In this document: positions 27,009 to 36,126 of the stretch, piece by piece | Layout of the letters: every line of letters begins with the position of its first letter | Position numbering within the stretch: position 1 is the stretch's first letter | Source of the DNA: Metabacillus schmidteae | Lineage (GTDB): Bacteria > Bacillota > Bacilli > Bacillales > Bacillaceae | Direction of reading: 5' to 3' | Length of the DNA stretch: 64,000 bases | Assembly: GCF_903166545.1 (NCBI RefSeq) | Contig: NZ_CAESCH010000001.1 | Location: forward strand, 1,740,001 to 1,804,000 | Program-made: the position numbers and the translations under genes | Notes under the pieces: generated by a model | Seen by the model: the letters and a program-made list of their open reading frames with translations, nothing else | What the model was told of the DNA's origin: nothing | The model's database searches: none

Positions 27009-27548
27009 ATGATACTGTTAGAACTATTCTGGACATTTTTATTAATTGGTTTTGTTTCGTTTGGTGGAGGATATGCCATGATCCCTGTCATCGAGCTGGA
27101 GGTTATGAATAAGGGCTGGATGACGACTCAACAGTTTACAGATGTTATTGCAATTGCAGGGATGTCACCAGGACCAATCGCAACAAACAGTGCTATTTTT
27201 GTAGGATATCAGGTTCAAGGAATCACAGGTGCCATCGCTGCCGGGTTAGGCATGGTTATTCCGTCGCTGCTACTTGTTATCATCATTGCGACATTCTTCT
27301 ATAAAATAAGTAAAAATAAGCATGTTGAATCTGCTTTTTATGGCTTACGTCCAATTATTACAGGTTTAATTGGCTATGCTGCCATTAAATTCGCTATAAG
27401 CAACAACTTAGTTGGTTCAATCTCTTGGCACTCTGTTAGTTTATTACTTATTTTTGCCTTATCACTTTTCTCTTTAATAAAGCTTCGTATTCACCCTGCT
27501 TTAGTCATTATTATGTCAGGAGTTGTAGGAGCTGCAATATATTCATAA
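27009..27548 (+). CDS. CHR family half-protein, pair 2 C-type
   Basis: This 179-residue membrane protein carries VSFGGGYAMIPVIELEV and MSPGPIATNSAIFVGYQVQG. I chose the ATG at 27009, which gives MILLELFW as in its paralogue at 24607 and is 8 bases after GGGGGATGG; an ATG at 26997 is possible. It completes the second CHR pair. Confidence 0.85.
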   Translation: MILLELFWTFLLIGFVSFGGGYAMIPVIELEVMNKGWMTTQQFTDVIAIAGMSPGPIATNSAIFVGYQVQGITGAIAAGLGMVIPSLLLVIIIATFFYKISKNKHVESAFYGLRPIITGLIGYAAIKFAISNNLVGSISWHSVSLLLIFALSLFSLIKLRIHPALVIIMSGVVGAAIYS

Positions 27549-27584
27549 AAAAGAAGTTTAATCATAGAATTAGACTTCTTTTTT
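27547..27584 (+). terminator. Terminator after CHR pair 2
   Basis: A 16-bp stem with one G-T wobble (27547-27562 with 27569-27584) has six A at its base and six T at its end, so it could act in both directions. Confidence 0.75.
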
Positions 27585-27764
27585 ATTTGGCTATTTTGCT
27601 AAAGGTTATATTTTTATAGGTCTAAATACATATATATTACTAAATGAAAAGATCTGAAAGATTTTTAAAAACATAATTCATGATATTTGACTTATGCACG
27701 GCAGGTAAACCTTTAGCTAAAATAATTCTAGAGTGCTAGTGTAGGGAAAGGGAGGATCACTTAC

Positions 27765-28598
27765 TTGAAAAATATAGACTACATAAGAGAAGAGATTAGA
27801 GAATTTTCCAAAGCAAATGAATTTCTTTCATATCGTGAAGTAGATGAATTACAGAATGTTTTATATGAAGACGAAACGATACTTAATATCACAACAGGTG
27901 GTATTGATCGTTACAAAGGTTTATTTTTGTTAACAGATGATCGCGCATTATTTATTTACCATAATGAAATTAATCAATCCAAAGTGTTGGAAGTTGCTTA
28001 TGAGAAATTAGAATATATTTATATGAAACAAGTAAACCATTATGTGTCAATGGAGTTATTTTTTGCTGGAACGAAAATTGAAATTTCTGATTTGCCGCCG
28101 GATGATGCAGACTCCTTTAAACGAGATTTAACTTTTCAGATTGATTTTTATGACAAACTGAAGAAAAATGGAGTACCTCAAAAAAAGAAGTTCGGACTTC
28201 TGCGCTTTCTCCTATTCATTGGGATTGCCGTGCTTACAGGTTATTTTGTCGGACCACAATTTCATGTTGTAGAAGTGTATGATGAGGCACTAACAGATGC
28301 CTTACCGATAGAAGAAGCACAGGAATCGTATAAATTGGAATTCACTGAAATGGAGATTAACAAGGGTGATTATGAAACAACAGTACGTGGTATCATTAAA
28401 AATTCATCAGATAAGGAATATCGATATATTAGTGTAGATATACAGTTTTATGATAAAAAAGGATCCATTGTAGACAGTCAAATTCAATCCATATACGATT
28501 TAAAACCAGGGAAATCATGGAATTTAGATACTTATACGATAAGTGAGTATGCTGATACCTTTGAGATTGTTGGTGTGTATGTTGAGGTGGCGGAGTAA
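27765..28598 (+). CDS. FxLYD-domain protein with an N-terminal PH-like domain and one membrane helix
   Basis: This 277-residue protein has three parts. The first, about residues 10-135, resembles a bacterial PH-like domain (LFLLTDDRALFIYHNE, then a YEKLEYIYMKQ strand). A single hydrophobic helix follows (FGLLRFLLFIGIAVLTGYFVG, about 143-164). The last part, about 187-277, is an FxLYD-type beta domain (YKLEFTEMEINKGDYETTVRG, with a later IKNSSDKEYRYISVDIQFYD). It is probably anchored with the FxLYD part outside. Function unknown. The TTG start follows AAAGGGAGG. It is flanked by terminators and so forms its own unit. Confidence 0.7.
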   Translation: MKNIDYIREEIREFSKANEFLSYREVDELQNVLYEDETILNITTGGIDRYKGLFLLTDDRALFIYHNEINQSKVLEVAYEKLEYIYMKQVNHYVSMELFFAGTKIEISDLPPDDADSFKRDLTFQIDFYDKLKKNGVPQKKKFGLLRFLLFIGIAVLTGYFVGPQFHVVEVYDEALTDALPIEEAQESYKLEFTEMEINKGDYETTVRGIIKNSSDKEYRYISVDIQFYDKKGSIVDSQIQSIYDLKPGKSWNLDTYTISEYADTFEIVGVYVEVAE

Positions 28599-28628
28599 AA
28601 GAATAGATTGGTGGATATTGCTTGTAAT

Positions 28629-28665
28629 AAAAGCATTCGTTGATTAAGAGACGAATGCTTTTTTA
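28629..28665 (+). terminator. Terminator after the FxLYD gene
   Basis: AAAAGCATTCGT pairs with its complement (12 bp) and a T run follows. Confidence 0.8.
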
Positions 28666-28828
28666 TACATTTAGCATGTTTAACGATTTAAAGAGCTAAA
28701 TTGTAGGATAGGTCATTAACTTCCGCCATCCTTGGCGTAAAGTCGTGTTTTTAAATCATAAAAGGAATATTTTCACATTATATGGAGAAATTATCATCAA
28801 GAATCTTTGTGTTTAGGGGCGAACAACT

Positions 28829-30487
28829 ATGAAATCACGGTTTCAATTATCAAAGAAAAAATGGGAAAATGTCCATTACAAACAACAATTGCCCCATGAC
28901 CAGCTAGAAGCCCAAAAAGATGAAGTGATTGATAATAGCTTATTAATGAATTTGAATTGGTTTAAACAGATTCTTGGAGATAATGATGACTTTAATATCC
29001 GTAAATTCACTATTTTTGGTACATATCCTGCGGCATTATTTTACCTCTCAGATTTTGCTGATCAGCAATCATTAAATCAGGATATATTAAAACCTTTAAT
29101 GTCTGTACCGACACATCTATCAGGAAAAAATATTGACAGAGATACACTTCAAAACACATTGATGAATGAGGTCCTATATCATAGTAAAGTTCTTTTAAAT
29201 AACAATAAAGCAGAACTTGTACAAAGTATCTTAAAAGGTGAAACGATCATTATAATTGATGGGTTTCAAGAGGCTTTTCAGATTGGAACGAGAAAAGTAG
29301 AAAAACGTGCCATAAATCAACCCGAAACAGAGCAGGTTATACTTGGACCTCGAGAAGGATTTATTGAGACACTTAGTACAAATATCTCCTTGCTCAGATA
29401 TCGGCTGCAAACACCGGATTTTATTATTAAAACACTTAGTGTTGGAGAAATGACAAAATCTCAGGTTGCCATATGTTTTGTAAGAGGTCTTGCAGAGGAA
29501 GAATTGATAAAAGAAGTAGAATACCGTTTATCAAAAATTGAAATTGACGGGATTTTAGATGTTGGTTATATCGAACAATTTATTGAGGATAATCACATGT
29601 CTCCATTTCCACAAGTTCAATCGACAGAAAGACCTGATAAAGTAGTCGGGGGCATTTTAGAGGGGCGAGTGGCAATTATGGTTGATGGGTCTCCTTTTGC
29701 CTTACTCGTACCGGTTGTTTTCAATCAGTTTTATCAAACAGCTGAAGATTACTCTTCCCGTTACTTAATGGGAAGTTTTGTTCGTATTGCAAGGATTCTA
29801 GCACTGGTGTTTTCACTAATCTTTCCTTCTATATATGTTTCGTTTATTTCTTTTAATCCTGAGTTACTTCCAACGGAGTTTGCTGTTGCCGTTGCAGGTG
29901 GCCGAGCTGGCGTTCCCTTTCCGGCTGTTATTGAAGTCCTCTTAATAGAAGTAGCCATGGAAGTTTTACGTGAAGCAACTGTCAGGCTTCCTAAGCAGGT
30001 TGGTGGAGCTTTATCGATTGTCGGAGTTCTTGTTATTGGACAGGCTGCGGTTGAGGCAGGGATTGCTAGTCCGATAACAGTTGTAGTGATTGCCATGACA
30101 ACGATCGGATCATTTGCTACTCCGGCATATAGTGCTGCATTTGCTTTAAGAATGTTGCGGTTTCCAATTGTTATTTTAGCCGGCGTATTTGGTTTATATG
30201 GTGTTGTTGTTGGAGTTATCTTTATTTTTAATCATATGCTTTCACTTAAATCATTTGGCGTACCGTATATGAGCCCGGTATCTCCTTTCAATAACGAGGG
30301 GATGAAGGACGTTATCATTCGTGGGCCATTATGGTGGATGCCAAAACGTCCATCATTTTTACACACTAAAAATGATAATCGGATAGGCGGAAATAATACG
30401 AAAAATAACCAGCCAACTCACAGTACTTCAGATTCTGAAAAAGATGGAAAACAACTCAGGAAGGGGGATGAAGATGGAACAACCTAA
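28829..30487 (+). CDS. Spore germinant receptor subunit A (GerA family)
   Basis: This 552-residue protein is the A subunit of a Ger receptor in the spore inner membrane. It has a large hydrophilic N-terminal domain (about residues 1-310) and a membrane part (about 310-480) with conserved PFPAVIEVLLIEVAMEVLREA and GGALSIVGVLVIGQAAVEAG segments. The tail is hydrophilic and rich in Asn, Lys and Asp. It works with the B and C subunits encoded next to sense germinants. The ATG at 28829 is preceded only by a weak ribosome site (AGGGGCG). It overlaps the B subunit gene by 14 bases. The germinant is unknown. Confidence 0.9.
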   Translation: MKSRFQLSKKKWENVHYKQQLPHDQLEAQKDEVIDNSLLMNLNWFKQILGDNDDFNIRKFTIFGTYPAALFYLSDFADQQSLNQDILKPLMSVPTHLSGKNIDRDTLQNTLMNEVLYHSKVLLNNNKAELVQSILKGETIIIIDGFQEAFQIGTRKVEKRAINQPETEQVILGPREGFIETLSTNISLLRYRLQTPDFIIKTLSVGEMTKSQVAICFVRGLAEEELIKEVEYRLSKIEIDGILDVGYIEQFIEDNHMSPFPQVQSTERPDKVVGGILEGRVAIMVDGSPFALLVPVVFNQFYQTAEDYSSRYLMGSFVRIARILALVFSLIFPSIYVSFISFNPELLPTEFAVAVAGGRAGVPFPAVIEVLLIEVAMEVLREATVRLPKQVGGALSIVGVLVIGQAAVEAGIASPITVVVIAMTTIGSFATPAYSAAFALRMLRFPIVILAGVFGLYGVVVGVIFIFNHMLSLKSFGVPYMSPVSPFNNEGMKDVIIRGPLWWMPKRPSFLHTKNDNRIGGNNTKNNQPTHSTSDSEKDGKQLRKGDEDGTT

Positions 30488-31592
30488 AGAAATTACAACA
30501 GCTTCTGCATCAGGTATATTGATAAGTACAATTATAGGAGTTGGGGTTCTGCCCCTTCCATTATTTGCAGTCCAAGCCAATAATACAGGTGCACCTTTAG
30601 TTACAATTGTTGCAATTGTTTTGGCCTTTATTGGATTGTTTGTCATTACCCTTTTAGGCATGAGATATCCTGACCTCACCATTATAGGTTACAGTCAAAA
30701 AATCGTTGGAAAGTGGCTTGGTCGGCTATTGGGAGGATTATTTGTTTTATTTTTCTCGATTTTAACAGGGCTTGCATCTCGTGAGTTCGGTTCTGTTGTT
30801 ATTTCTGCGGTTTTAAAAGATACGCCTTTAGAAGTTACAGTGTTTGTTATGTTAGTGTTGGCTGCTGTTACAACAAGACATGATATGACCACTTTCGCTT
30901 ATATTCAATTATTTTACTTACCTTTTATCCTGGCGCCTGGGTTAATCATTGTTGTTTTATCGTTAAAAAATGCAAATTTCTTATACTTGCAACCGATATG
31001 GGGAAATGAGCCAGATATGCACTTAATTATTTCAGGAATTTTTATTATTGCAGCATTATTTCAAGGATCATTTGTGATGACAATTATAATTCCTTCAATG
31101 AAACAAGCTAGCAAAGCGATGAAGGCAAGTATATGGGCAATCATCATATCAGGCGGTTTATATACACTTATTGTTATTGCGACAGTGAGTGTATTCGGTA
31201 CAGAGGAGACTAAGAAATTAATATGGCCGACCCTTGAACTAGCAAGAACGACATCATTACCAGGAAACATTCTGCAAAGGCTTGATATTATTTTTTTAGC
31301 TCTTTGGGTTGTATCAGTTTTTACTACTTTATTAACGAGCTATAAATTAACGATTCATATGCTAAGTCAATTAATAGGATTAAGCGATCATAAAATGCTG
31401 TCTTTCTTTATTTTACCTTTTTTCTTTTTTCTAGCGATGATTCCTCAAAATGTATTACAAATGTATGAAATTATCAGAGCTGTAGGTCAAATTGGGTTGA
31501 TATTAACAATTGGTTTTCCTATTTTATTGTTACTCATAGATTCTGTCAAAAGAAAACGGAGAGAAAACAATGAACAAACCTCCAAAGCATAG
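30474..31592 (+). CDS. Spore germinant receptor subunit B (GerB family permease)
   Basis: This 372-residue membrane protein belongs to the GerB branch of the APC transporter superfamily, with about ten helices. It starts ITTASASGILISTIIGVGVL and contains GASREFG-like elements in the first third. The ATG at 30474 follows AGGAAGGGGG and is inside the end of the A gene. It probably binds germinants such as amino acids within the membrane. It overlaps the C subunit gene by 23 bases, so all three subunits are coupled in translation. Confidence 0.9.
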   Translation: MEQPKEITTASASGILISTIIGVGVLPLPLFAVQANNTGAPLVTIVAIVLAFIGLFVITLLGMRYPDLTIIGYSQKIVGKWLGRLLGGLFVLFFSILTGLASREFGSVVISAVLKDTPLEVTVFVMLVLAAVTTRHDMTTFAYIQLFYLPFILAPGLIIVVLSLKNANFLYLQPIWGNEPDMHLIISGIFIIAALFQGSFVMTIIIPSMKQASKAMKASIWAIIISGGLYTLIVIATVSVFGTEETKKLIWPTLELARTTSLPGNILQRLDIIFLALWVVSVFTTLLTSYKLTIHMLSQLIGLSDHKMLSFFILPFFFFLAMIPQNVLQMYEIIRAVGQIGLILTIGFPILLLLIDSVKRKRRENNEQTSKA

Positions 31593-32799
31593 AAATATAA
31601 TCATAAAAGTTTTCTTTCTCTTTTTTTGCATTGTGTTTCTGTCAGGGTGTTGGGATAGCTTAGATATAGAGAAACGTGCGGTCGTTCTTGGTATTGCTAT
31701 TGATAAAACAGATGGAAAAGCTGAACAAGAAGAAGAAAATGTGTCACATCTTTCAAATTCATTTTCTGGTCCAGAGAATGAAATGTTTAAAGTAACTTTC
31801 CAAATTGCTGTTCCGGGAAAAATTCCACTGGGACCAGAGAGCGGAGGAGGAGATGCAGATCCGGTGTGGATTCTTGAAGTTGTCGGACATACGCTAGATG
31901 ATGCACTAGCGAATTTGGAGCAGGAAATATCAGATGAAATTTTTTTAGGACATTTAAGAATTCTTATCATTAGTGAGGAATTAGCACGAGATGGAGTAGA
32001 ACGAATCAATGATTTTTTTCGACGTAATTCAGAAATTAGAAGAACCGCATGGCTTGCTGTTTCAAAAGGAGAAGCCAGCCCGTTTATGAAGATCACTCCA
32101 ACCTTTGAACGTGTTCCGGGTTTATATCTATCATCAATGCTTGAAAATGCAGTAGATTTAGGGAAATTCCCATCAGATTTTATCGGTGAGTTTTGGACGA
32201 TCCTATCGAGTAAAGGCCAGGATTCATTTTTGCCATATATAACGATAAAAAAAGAGGAAAATATTCAAATTAAAGGGCTAGCCTATTTTAGTGGAGATAA
32301 AATGGTAGGAATCAGTGATCCTCTTGAAATTGGCAACTTTATGGCTGTTAGAGGAAATGGTACAGGTGGATATGGAGCTTTTGTCCAAATACCTGACACA
32401 GAAGATTATGTGATGGTAAGAGTGTCTAGCAGAGTTGTTAAAATAGACACAAAATTGATAAATGATCGACCAATAATTACAGTTAATCTTCAATATGAAG
32501 CGGAAATAGATGAAAAGGATGCACCTGAACATGTGGAATTAGATAATTCAAAACTAATTAAGGAAATTGAGGATGTTACTTCGAAAAATACGATTAAGTC
32601 AATTCAAGCGTTCATAAAGAAAACACAAGAGCAGGAGTCTGACATATTCGGGTTTGGTGAATATATTAGAGCAAAACACCCCAGGTTTTGGGATACTCAA
32701 GTGAAAACACCTGATAATTGGCATAAATTATATAGAGATCTGAATGTGACGATTAATTGCACAACGAAAATCCGCCGAATTGGTATGAAAGTTAAATAA
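31570..32799 (+). CDS. Spore germinant receptor subunit C (GerC family lipoprotein)
   Basis: This 409-residue lipoprotein has a lipobox FLSGC with lipidated Cys27, followed by WDSLDIEKRAVVLGIAIDKT, the standard start of mature GerC proteins. Three mixed alpha/beta domains follow. It sits on the outer face of the spore inner membrane and completes the GerABC receptor. The gene overlaps gerB. Its end is followed after 32 bases by a small membrane-protein gene, apparently in the same operon. Confidence 0.9.
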   Translation: MNKPPKHRNIIIKVFFLFFCIVFLSGCWDSLDIEKRAVVLGIAIDKTDGKAEQEEENVSHLSNSFSGPENEMFKVTFQIAVPGKIPLGPESGGGDADPVWILEVVGHTLDDALANLEQEISDEIFLGHLRILIISEELARDGVERINDFFRRNSEIRRTAWLAVSKGEASPFMKITPTFERVPGLYLSSMLENAVDLGKFPSDFIGEFWTILSSKGQDSFLPYITIKKEENIQIKGLAYFSGDKMVGISDPLEIGNFMAVRGNGTGGYGAFVQIPDTEDYVMVRVSSRVVKIDTKLINDRPIITVNLQYEAEIDEKDAPEHVELDNSKLIKEIEDVTSKNTIKSIQAFIKKTQEQESDIFGFGEYIRAKHPRFWDTQVKTPDNWHKLYRDLNVTINCTTKIRRIGMKVK

Positions 32800-32831
32800 T
32801 ATCTTTCACAGAATGAGAAGGAGCGTAAAAA

Positions 32832-33032
32832 TTGTATATTGGATACATGAATTATCTTGTTGCAATTTTCATTATTACAGGATTCTTTATTATGCGTTAT
32901 GATTACCCGTCTTATAAAAATAAAAAAATGAAGAAAGAAGCTAAAGCAACAAAATTCATGGGACGCGGTAATATCCTCCTTGGATTATTTCTCTTTGCAG
33001 GGAATTGGGTTTATAATACATGGTTTAAATGA
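32832..33032 (+). CDS. Small membrane protein of the germination operon (CLC_0170-like)
   Basis: This 66-residue protein has two hydrophobic helices (about residues 5-21 and 47-62) separated by a strongly basic loop (YKNKKMKKEAKATK). It resembles small proteins encoded next to ger operons. The TTG start is 9 bases after GAGAAGGAG; an ATG at residue 6 is an alternative. Function unknown; it may help the receptor assemble in the spore membrane. A terminator follows at once, so it is the last gene of the operon. Confidence 0.65.
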   Translation: MYIGYMNYLVAIFIITGFFIMRYDYPSYKNKKMKKEAKATKFMGRGNILLGLFLFAGNWVYNTWFK

Positions 33033-33038
33033 TAATAG

Positions 33039-33069
33039 AAAAAACCCTTTAGAAATGAAGGGTTTTTTT
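33039..33069 (+). terminator. Terminator of the ger operon
   Basis: AAAAAACCCTT pairs with AAGGGTTTTTT (11 bp) and a T run follows. Confidence 0.85.
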
Positions 33070-33317
33070 GTTGAATTATATAATTCTGGGCAGATATCAA
33101 CATAACTTCTCATCGAAAATGAAAATAATTTGTAATCCCTTATAAATTTCGACAACGTTTTTAGATTTCAGCATGTAAACTTATACATACTGATAAGGAA
33201 TTAAGGGGAATAGAACATGTTAAGAGTTGTAGGAACACTACAAAGCTAAAAGTAAGTAGTGGTAATCTACTTGTCTATTGATCATCAAAAACTCAGAAGA
33301 AAATAGGAGGGATATGA

Positions 33318-33965
33318 GTGAGTATGAACACCGTAGTAGAGCCTGTTGAGCGTTATTCTTCATTAGAAGATTGTATATTAATTGAAATGTCTCATGGAGG
33401 GGATAGTGAGTCATTATCATTTTTAATTAGTAAGTATCAACATCTTGTACGTTCGAAGGTGAAATCATATTTTTTAATTGGTGCTGATAAAGAAGATCTT
33501 TTTCAGGAAGGTATGATCGGTTTATATAAAGCAATTCGAGATTTCAGACAAGAAAAAATGGCTTCTTTCTATGCCTTTGCAGAATTATGTATTACAAGGC
33601 AGATTATCACAGCTATCAAAACAGCCTCCCGTCAAAAACATAGCCCACTTAATTCATCAATCTCTTTGGACAAGCCATTGATGAATGAGGAATCTTCTTA
33701 TACCCTTATGGATGTTCTGACTGGAGACAATGTCACAAATCCGGAAGTGTTTTTAATGAACAAAGAAAAACTTAATGAAATTCAGACAAAGATAAAAGAG
33801 TTATTAAGTGATTTAGAAAGAAGTGTATTAATGCTATATATGGAAGGTCATTCATATGCAGAGATTTCCGAAGAACTTAATACTCATGTGAAATCTATCG
33901 ACAATGCTCTACAACGGATTAAAAGAAAACTTGATAGACATATTGATTTTAGAAAAGTTGTTTAA
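33318..33965 (+). CDS. RNA polymerase sigma factor, SigH (Spo0H)-like paralogue
   Basis: This 215-residue sigma-70 factor looks like SigH throughout. Region 2 has YFLIGADKEDLFQEGMIGLY and the tract ASFYAFAELCITRQIITAIK, nearly identical to the known SigH motif. Region 4 has SYAEISEELNTHVKSIDNAL near the C-terminus. Its N-terminus and the stretch before region 4 differ from canonical SigH, and its neighbours (ger operon, purine permease) are not the usual sigH neighbours, so I read it as a second SigH-type factor. The GTG at 33318 follows AGGAGGG; an ATG at 33324 is an alternative. It is probably linked to stationary phase or sporulation. Confidence 0.85.
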   Translation: MSMNTVVEPVERYSSLEDCILIEMSHGGDSESLSFLISKYQHLVRSKVKSYFLIGADKEDLFQEGMIGLYKAIRDFRQEKMASFYAFAELCITRQIITAIKTASRQKHSPLNSSISLDKPLMNEESSYTLMDVLTGDNVTNPEVFLMNKEKLNEIQTKIKELLSDLERSVLMLYMEGHSYAEISEELNTHVKSIDNALQRIKRKLDRHIDFRKVV

Positions 33966-33998
33966 TAGAATAATATATTTTTCATTGTGGATGTTAAG

Positions 33999-34040
33999 AA
34001 AGCTTCAATTTCTTCAGACGAGAGGGAATTGAAGCTTTTT
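33999..34040 (+). terminator. Terminator after the sigma-factor gene
   Basis: AAAGCTTCAATT pairs with its complement (12 bp), followed by TTTTTGTCTTTTTT. Confidence 0.8.
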
Positions 34041-34150
34041 GTCTTTTTTGGAATATTATTTTCATATAAGGAAATAAATTTGAGAGTTTTTTACATTGAC
34101 GAAAGGTCAATTTATCTTTAAAATGATTTCTTATATCAATATAATATATT

Positions 34151-34222
34151 ACCTTGTATAAGTTTAGGGATATGGCCTAAACGTTTCTACCAAGCTACCT
34201 TAAATAGCATGACTACAAGGGT
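34151..34222 (+). ncRNA. Guanine-type purine riboswitch aptamer
   Basis: The sequence follows the purine aptamer core: P1 ACCTTGTA pairs with TACAAGG(G)T, and the conserved GGATATGGCC-type P2 loop, GTTTCTACC and CCTTAAAT blocks are present. The base that sets specificity, just before the 3' P1 strand (GAC|TACAAGG, position 34213), is C, which indicates guanine/hypoxanthine rather than adenine. It lies about 110 bases upstream of a purine permease gene. Confidence 0.92.
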
Positions 34223-34252
34223 TACATATGAACACTGGCTGGTAGGTCATTG

Positions 34253-34304
34253 TGTGTAATCTTTGTTTTCTAAGCTTTAGGGTATTAATCCTAAGGCTTT
34301 TTTT
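34253..34304 (+). terminator. Riboswitch expression platform: antiterminator and intrinsic terminator
   Basis: GCTTTAGG and CCTAAGGC (within 34272-34297) form an 8-bp stem with a T run to 34304. The segment GTGTAATCTTTGT (about 34254-34266) can pair with the 3' side of P1 (TACAAGGGTTACA, 34214-34226). Purine binding would therefore favour termination. Confidence 0.7.
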
Positions 34305-34332
34305 GTTTGAAAAAAGATATTGGAGGTTAATG

Positions 34333-35628
34333 ATGAAACAGTTTTTTCGGTTTTCAGATAGAGGAACAACGTATCGACAAGAGATTTTAGCAGGATTGAC
34401 GACTTTTTTATCAATGGCATATATTTTAGTGGTGAATCCTATCGTATTATCAGAAGCGGGAATGGATAAAGGGGCTGTATTTACCGCAACAGCTGTTTCA
34501 GCTATTATAGGAACTTTATTGATCGGTCTATTAGCCAATTATCCAATTGGGATAGCACCTAGTATGGGACTAAACTCGTTTTTTACCTACTCAGTTGTCA
34601 TTGGAATGGGAATACCTTGGCAGACAGCTTTAACAGGTGTGTTTATTTCAGGTATTTTATTTGTCATTCTTAGTGTTTTTAAGATACGTGAAAAAATAAT
34701 TGAGGTCATTCCACAAGATTTAAAATTTGCAATAGGTACTGGAATAGGCTTTTTTATAGCGTTTATTGGTTTGAAAAATTCAGGTATTATTCAAGCAAAT
34801 GAAGCAACATTTGTATCACTTGGAAATATACAATCAGGGCCAACCTTATTAACGATATTTGGCTTTATCGTGTCAGTAATTTTTATGGTGAAAAATATTC
34901 GTGGCGGTATATTTTATGGAATGGTTCTTACGTCAATTGTAGGGATGTTGTTTGGGATTATTGAGAAGCCGGCAGCAATAGTTGGAGCTATCCCAAGTTT
35001 AGAGCCGACTTTTGGTGTAGCTTTGCTGCAATTAGATCAGATCTTTTCAATTGAGTTAGTTGCCGTTGTGTTTACGTTTCTTTTCGTAGCATTTTTTGAT
35101 ACAGCTGGTACATTGATTGCCATCGCCAATCAAGCAGGTTTAGTAAAAGAAAATAAAATTCCGAATGCTGGCCGTGCACTTCTAGCAGATGCTTCAGCAT
35201 CTGTTGCAGGTTCTGTCTTGGGAACTTCAACAACAGCTTCATTTATTGAATCATCAGCGGGTATTGCTGCCGGAGGAAGAACAGGATTTACATCAGTTGT
35301 TGTTTCAGGGTTCTTTGCTGTTGCTTTATTCTTCTCACCGTTGCTTTCCATTGTTACGTCTGAAGTTACTGCACCTGCACTCATTATTGTTGGAGCACTA
35401 ATGGCAAGTGAGGTCCGTCACATAAGATGGGAAAAGCTTGAAATTGCGATACCGGCGTTTGTAACAATCATCATGATGCCTCTAACATACAGTGTGGCAA
35501 CGGGAATTGGTCTAGGATTTATTATGTATCCCATCACAATGCTGACACTAAAAAAACATAAAGAAATGAACCCGATTGTCTATGTATTAGCACTTATTTT
35601 TATAGCTTATTTTGCGTTTGTATTATAA
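34333..35628 (+). CDS. pbuG: Guanine/hypoxanthine permease (NCS2 family, PbuG-like)
   Basis: This 431-residue membrane protein has about 12-14 helices and matches PbuG-type AzgA permeases: TTFLSMAYILVVNP at the N-terminus, APSMGLNSFFTYSVV, FFDTAGTLIAIANQAG and GTSTTASFIESSAGIAAGGRTG in the middle, and ITMLTLKKHKEMNP at the end. It imports guanine or hypoxanthine with protons. The ATG at 34333 is six bases after TGGAGG. A guanine-type riboswitch lies directly upstream, in agreement with this substrate. The gene stands alone, closed by a terminator. Confidence 0.92.
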   Translation: MKQFFRFSDRGTTYRQEILAGLTTFLSMAYILVVNPIVLSEAGMDKGAVFTATAVSAIIGTLLIGLLANYPIGIAPSMGLNSFFTYSVVIGMGIPWQTALTGVFISGILFVILSVFKIREKIIEVIPQDLKFAIGTGIGFFIAFIGLKNSGIIQANEATFVSLGNIQSGPTLLTIFGFIVSVIFMVKNIRGGIFYGMVLTSIVGMLFGIIEKPAAIVGAIPSLEPTFGVALLQLDQIFSIELVAVVFTFLFVAFFDTAGTLIAIANQAGLVKENKIPNAGRALLADASASVAGSVLGTSTTASFIESSAGIAAGGRTGFTSVVVSGFFAVALFFSPLLSIVTSEVTAPALIIVGALMASEVRHIRWEKLEIAIPAFVTIIMMPLTYSVATGIGLGFIMYPITMLTLKKHKEMNPIVYVLALIFIAYFAFVL

Positions 35629-35636
35629 TAGAGGTG

Positions 35637-35665
35637 ACCTTCTGCTTTTGGGCAGAAGGTTTTTT
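35637..35665 (+). terminator. Terminator after the purine permease gene
   Basis: ACCTTCTGC pairs with GCAGAAGGT over 9 bp and six T follow. Confidence 0.85.
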
Positions 35666-35886
35666 ATTGTTTTATTCTAAAAGTTTTCATAATAAGAGAC
35701 TAATCCTATTTAGGTTGATTAGAAAGAAAGTCATATAAGTTTTCTGAAATCTGAAATAATCTTGGTTGAATAATGAAGTAAAGTTATTCGAAAAACGAAC
35801 ATTAACAAACGTTTTAAAAAATCTAATTTATCATTTTAAAATAACCCTGTTTTCGCAAAGATTGTTATAAATATTATTTAAACATT

Positions 35887-36012
35887 ATAGTGGAATGGAG
35901 CGGAAGACACTCGACTCCTGCGGGAAGTGAGGAAAGGCTGAGACCCCACAGGCAAGCCGAGGAGGCTCAGATTCCTCCCCGGCGCATCGAGTGTCTGCAG
36001 CGCAATGAAACG
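35887..36012 (+). repeat. Structured ~127-bp interspersed repeat, copy 1
   Basis: The sequence from ATAGTGGAATGGAGCG to AATGAAACG is repeated, with changes, at 56102-56229. An outer stem AGACACTCGA/TCGAGTGTCT and an inner CTGAG/CTCAG stem can form. Related repeats are common in Bacillaceae genomes. Confidence 0.75.
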
Positions 36013-36080
36013 AACTAATTTTTAATCATTAACCGTATTAAAAACAACAATGTAACCGAAAATAGCCAAAATTTTTATCT

Positions 36081-36126
36081 GAAAAGATGACAAACGAATA
36101 ATTAATCGTTGTCATCTTTTTTATTT
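36081..36126 (+). terminator. Terminator upstream of kduD
   Basis: AAAAGATGACAA(A)CGA pairs with TCGTTGTCATCTTTT with a single bulge, and a T run follows. There is no coding gene before it for 450 bases, so it may end read-through from pbuG or a transcript from the repeat. Confidence 0.65.

Noticed and set aside
28741..28828. SigG-type promoter before the ger operon
   Set aside because: A forespore sigma-G promoter is expected for such operons. CATTATA-like sequence is present, but no -35 with the right spacing could be matched, so I do not call it.
31530..32096. 188-codon open frame on the minus strand
   Set aside because: It is antisense to the gerC gene and rich in Ser, with no family features. 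The GerC lipoprotein on the plus strand explains the region.
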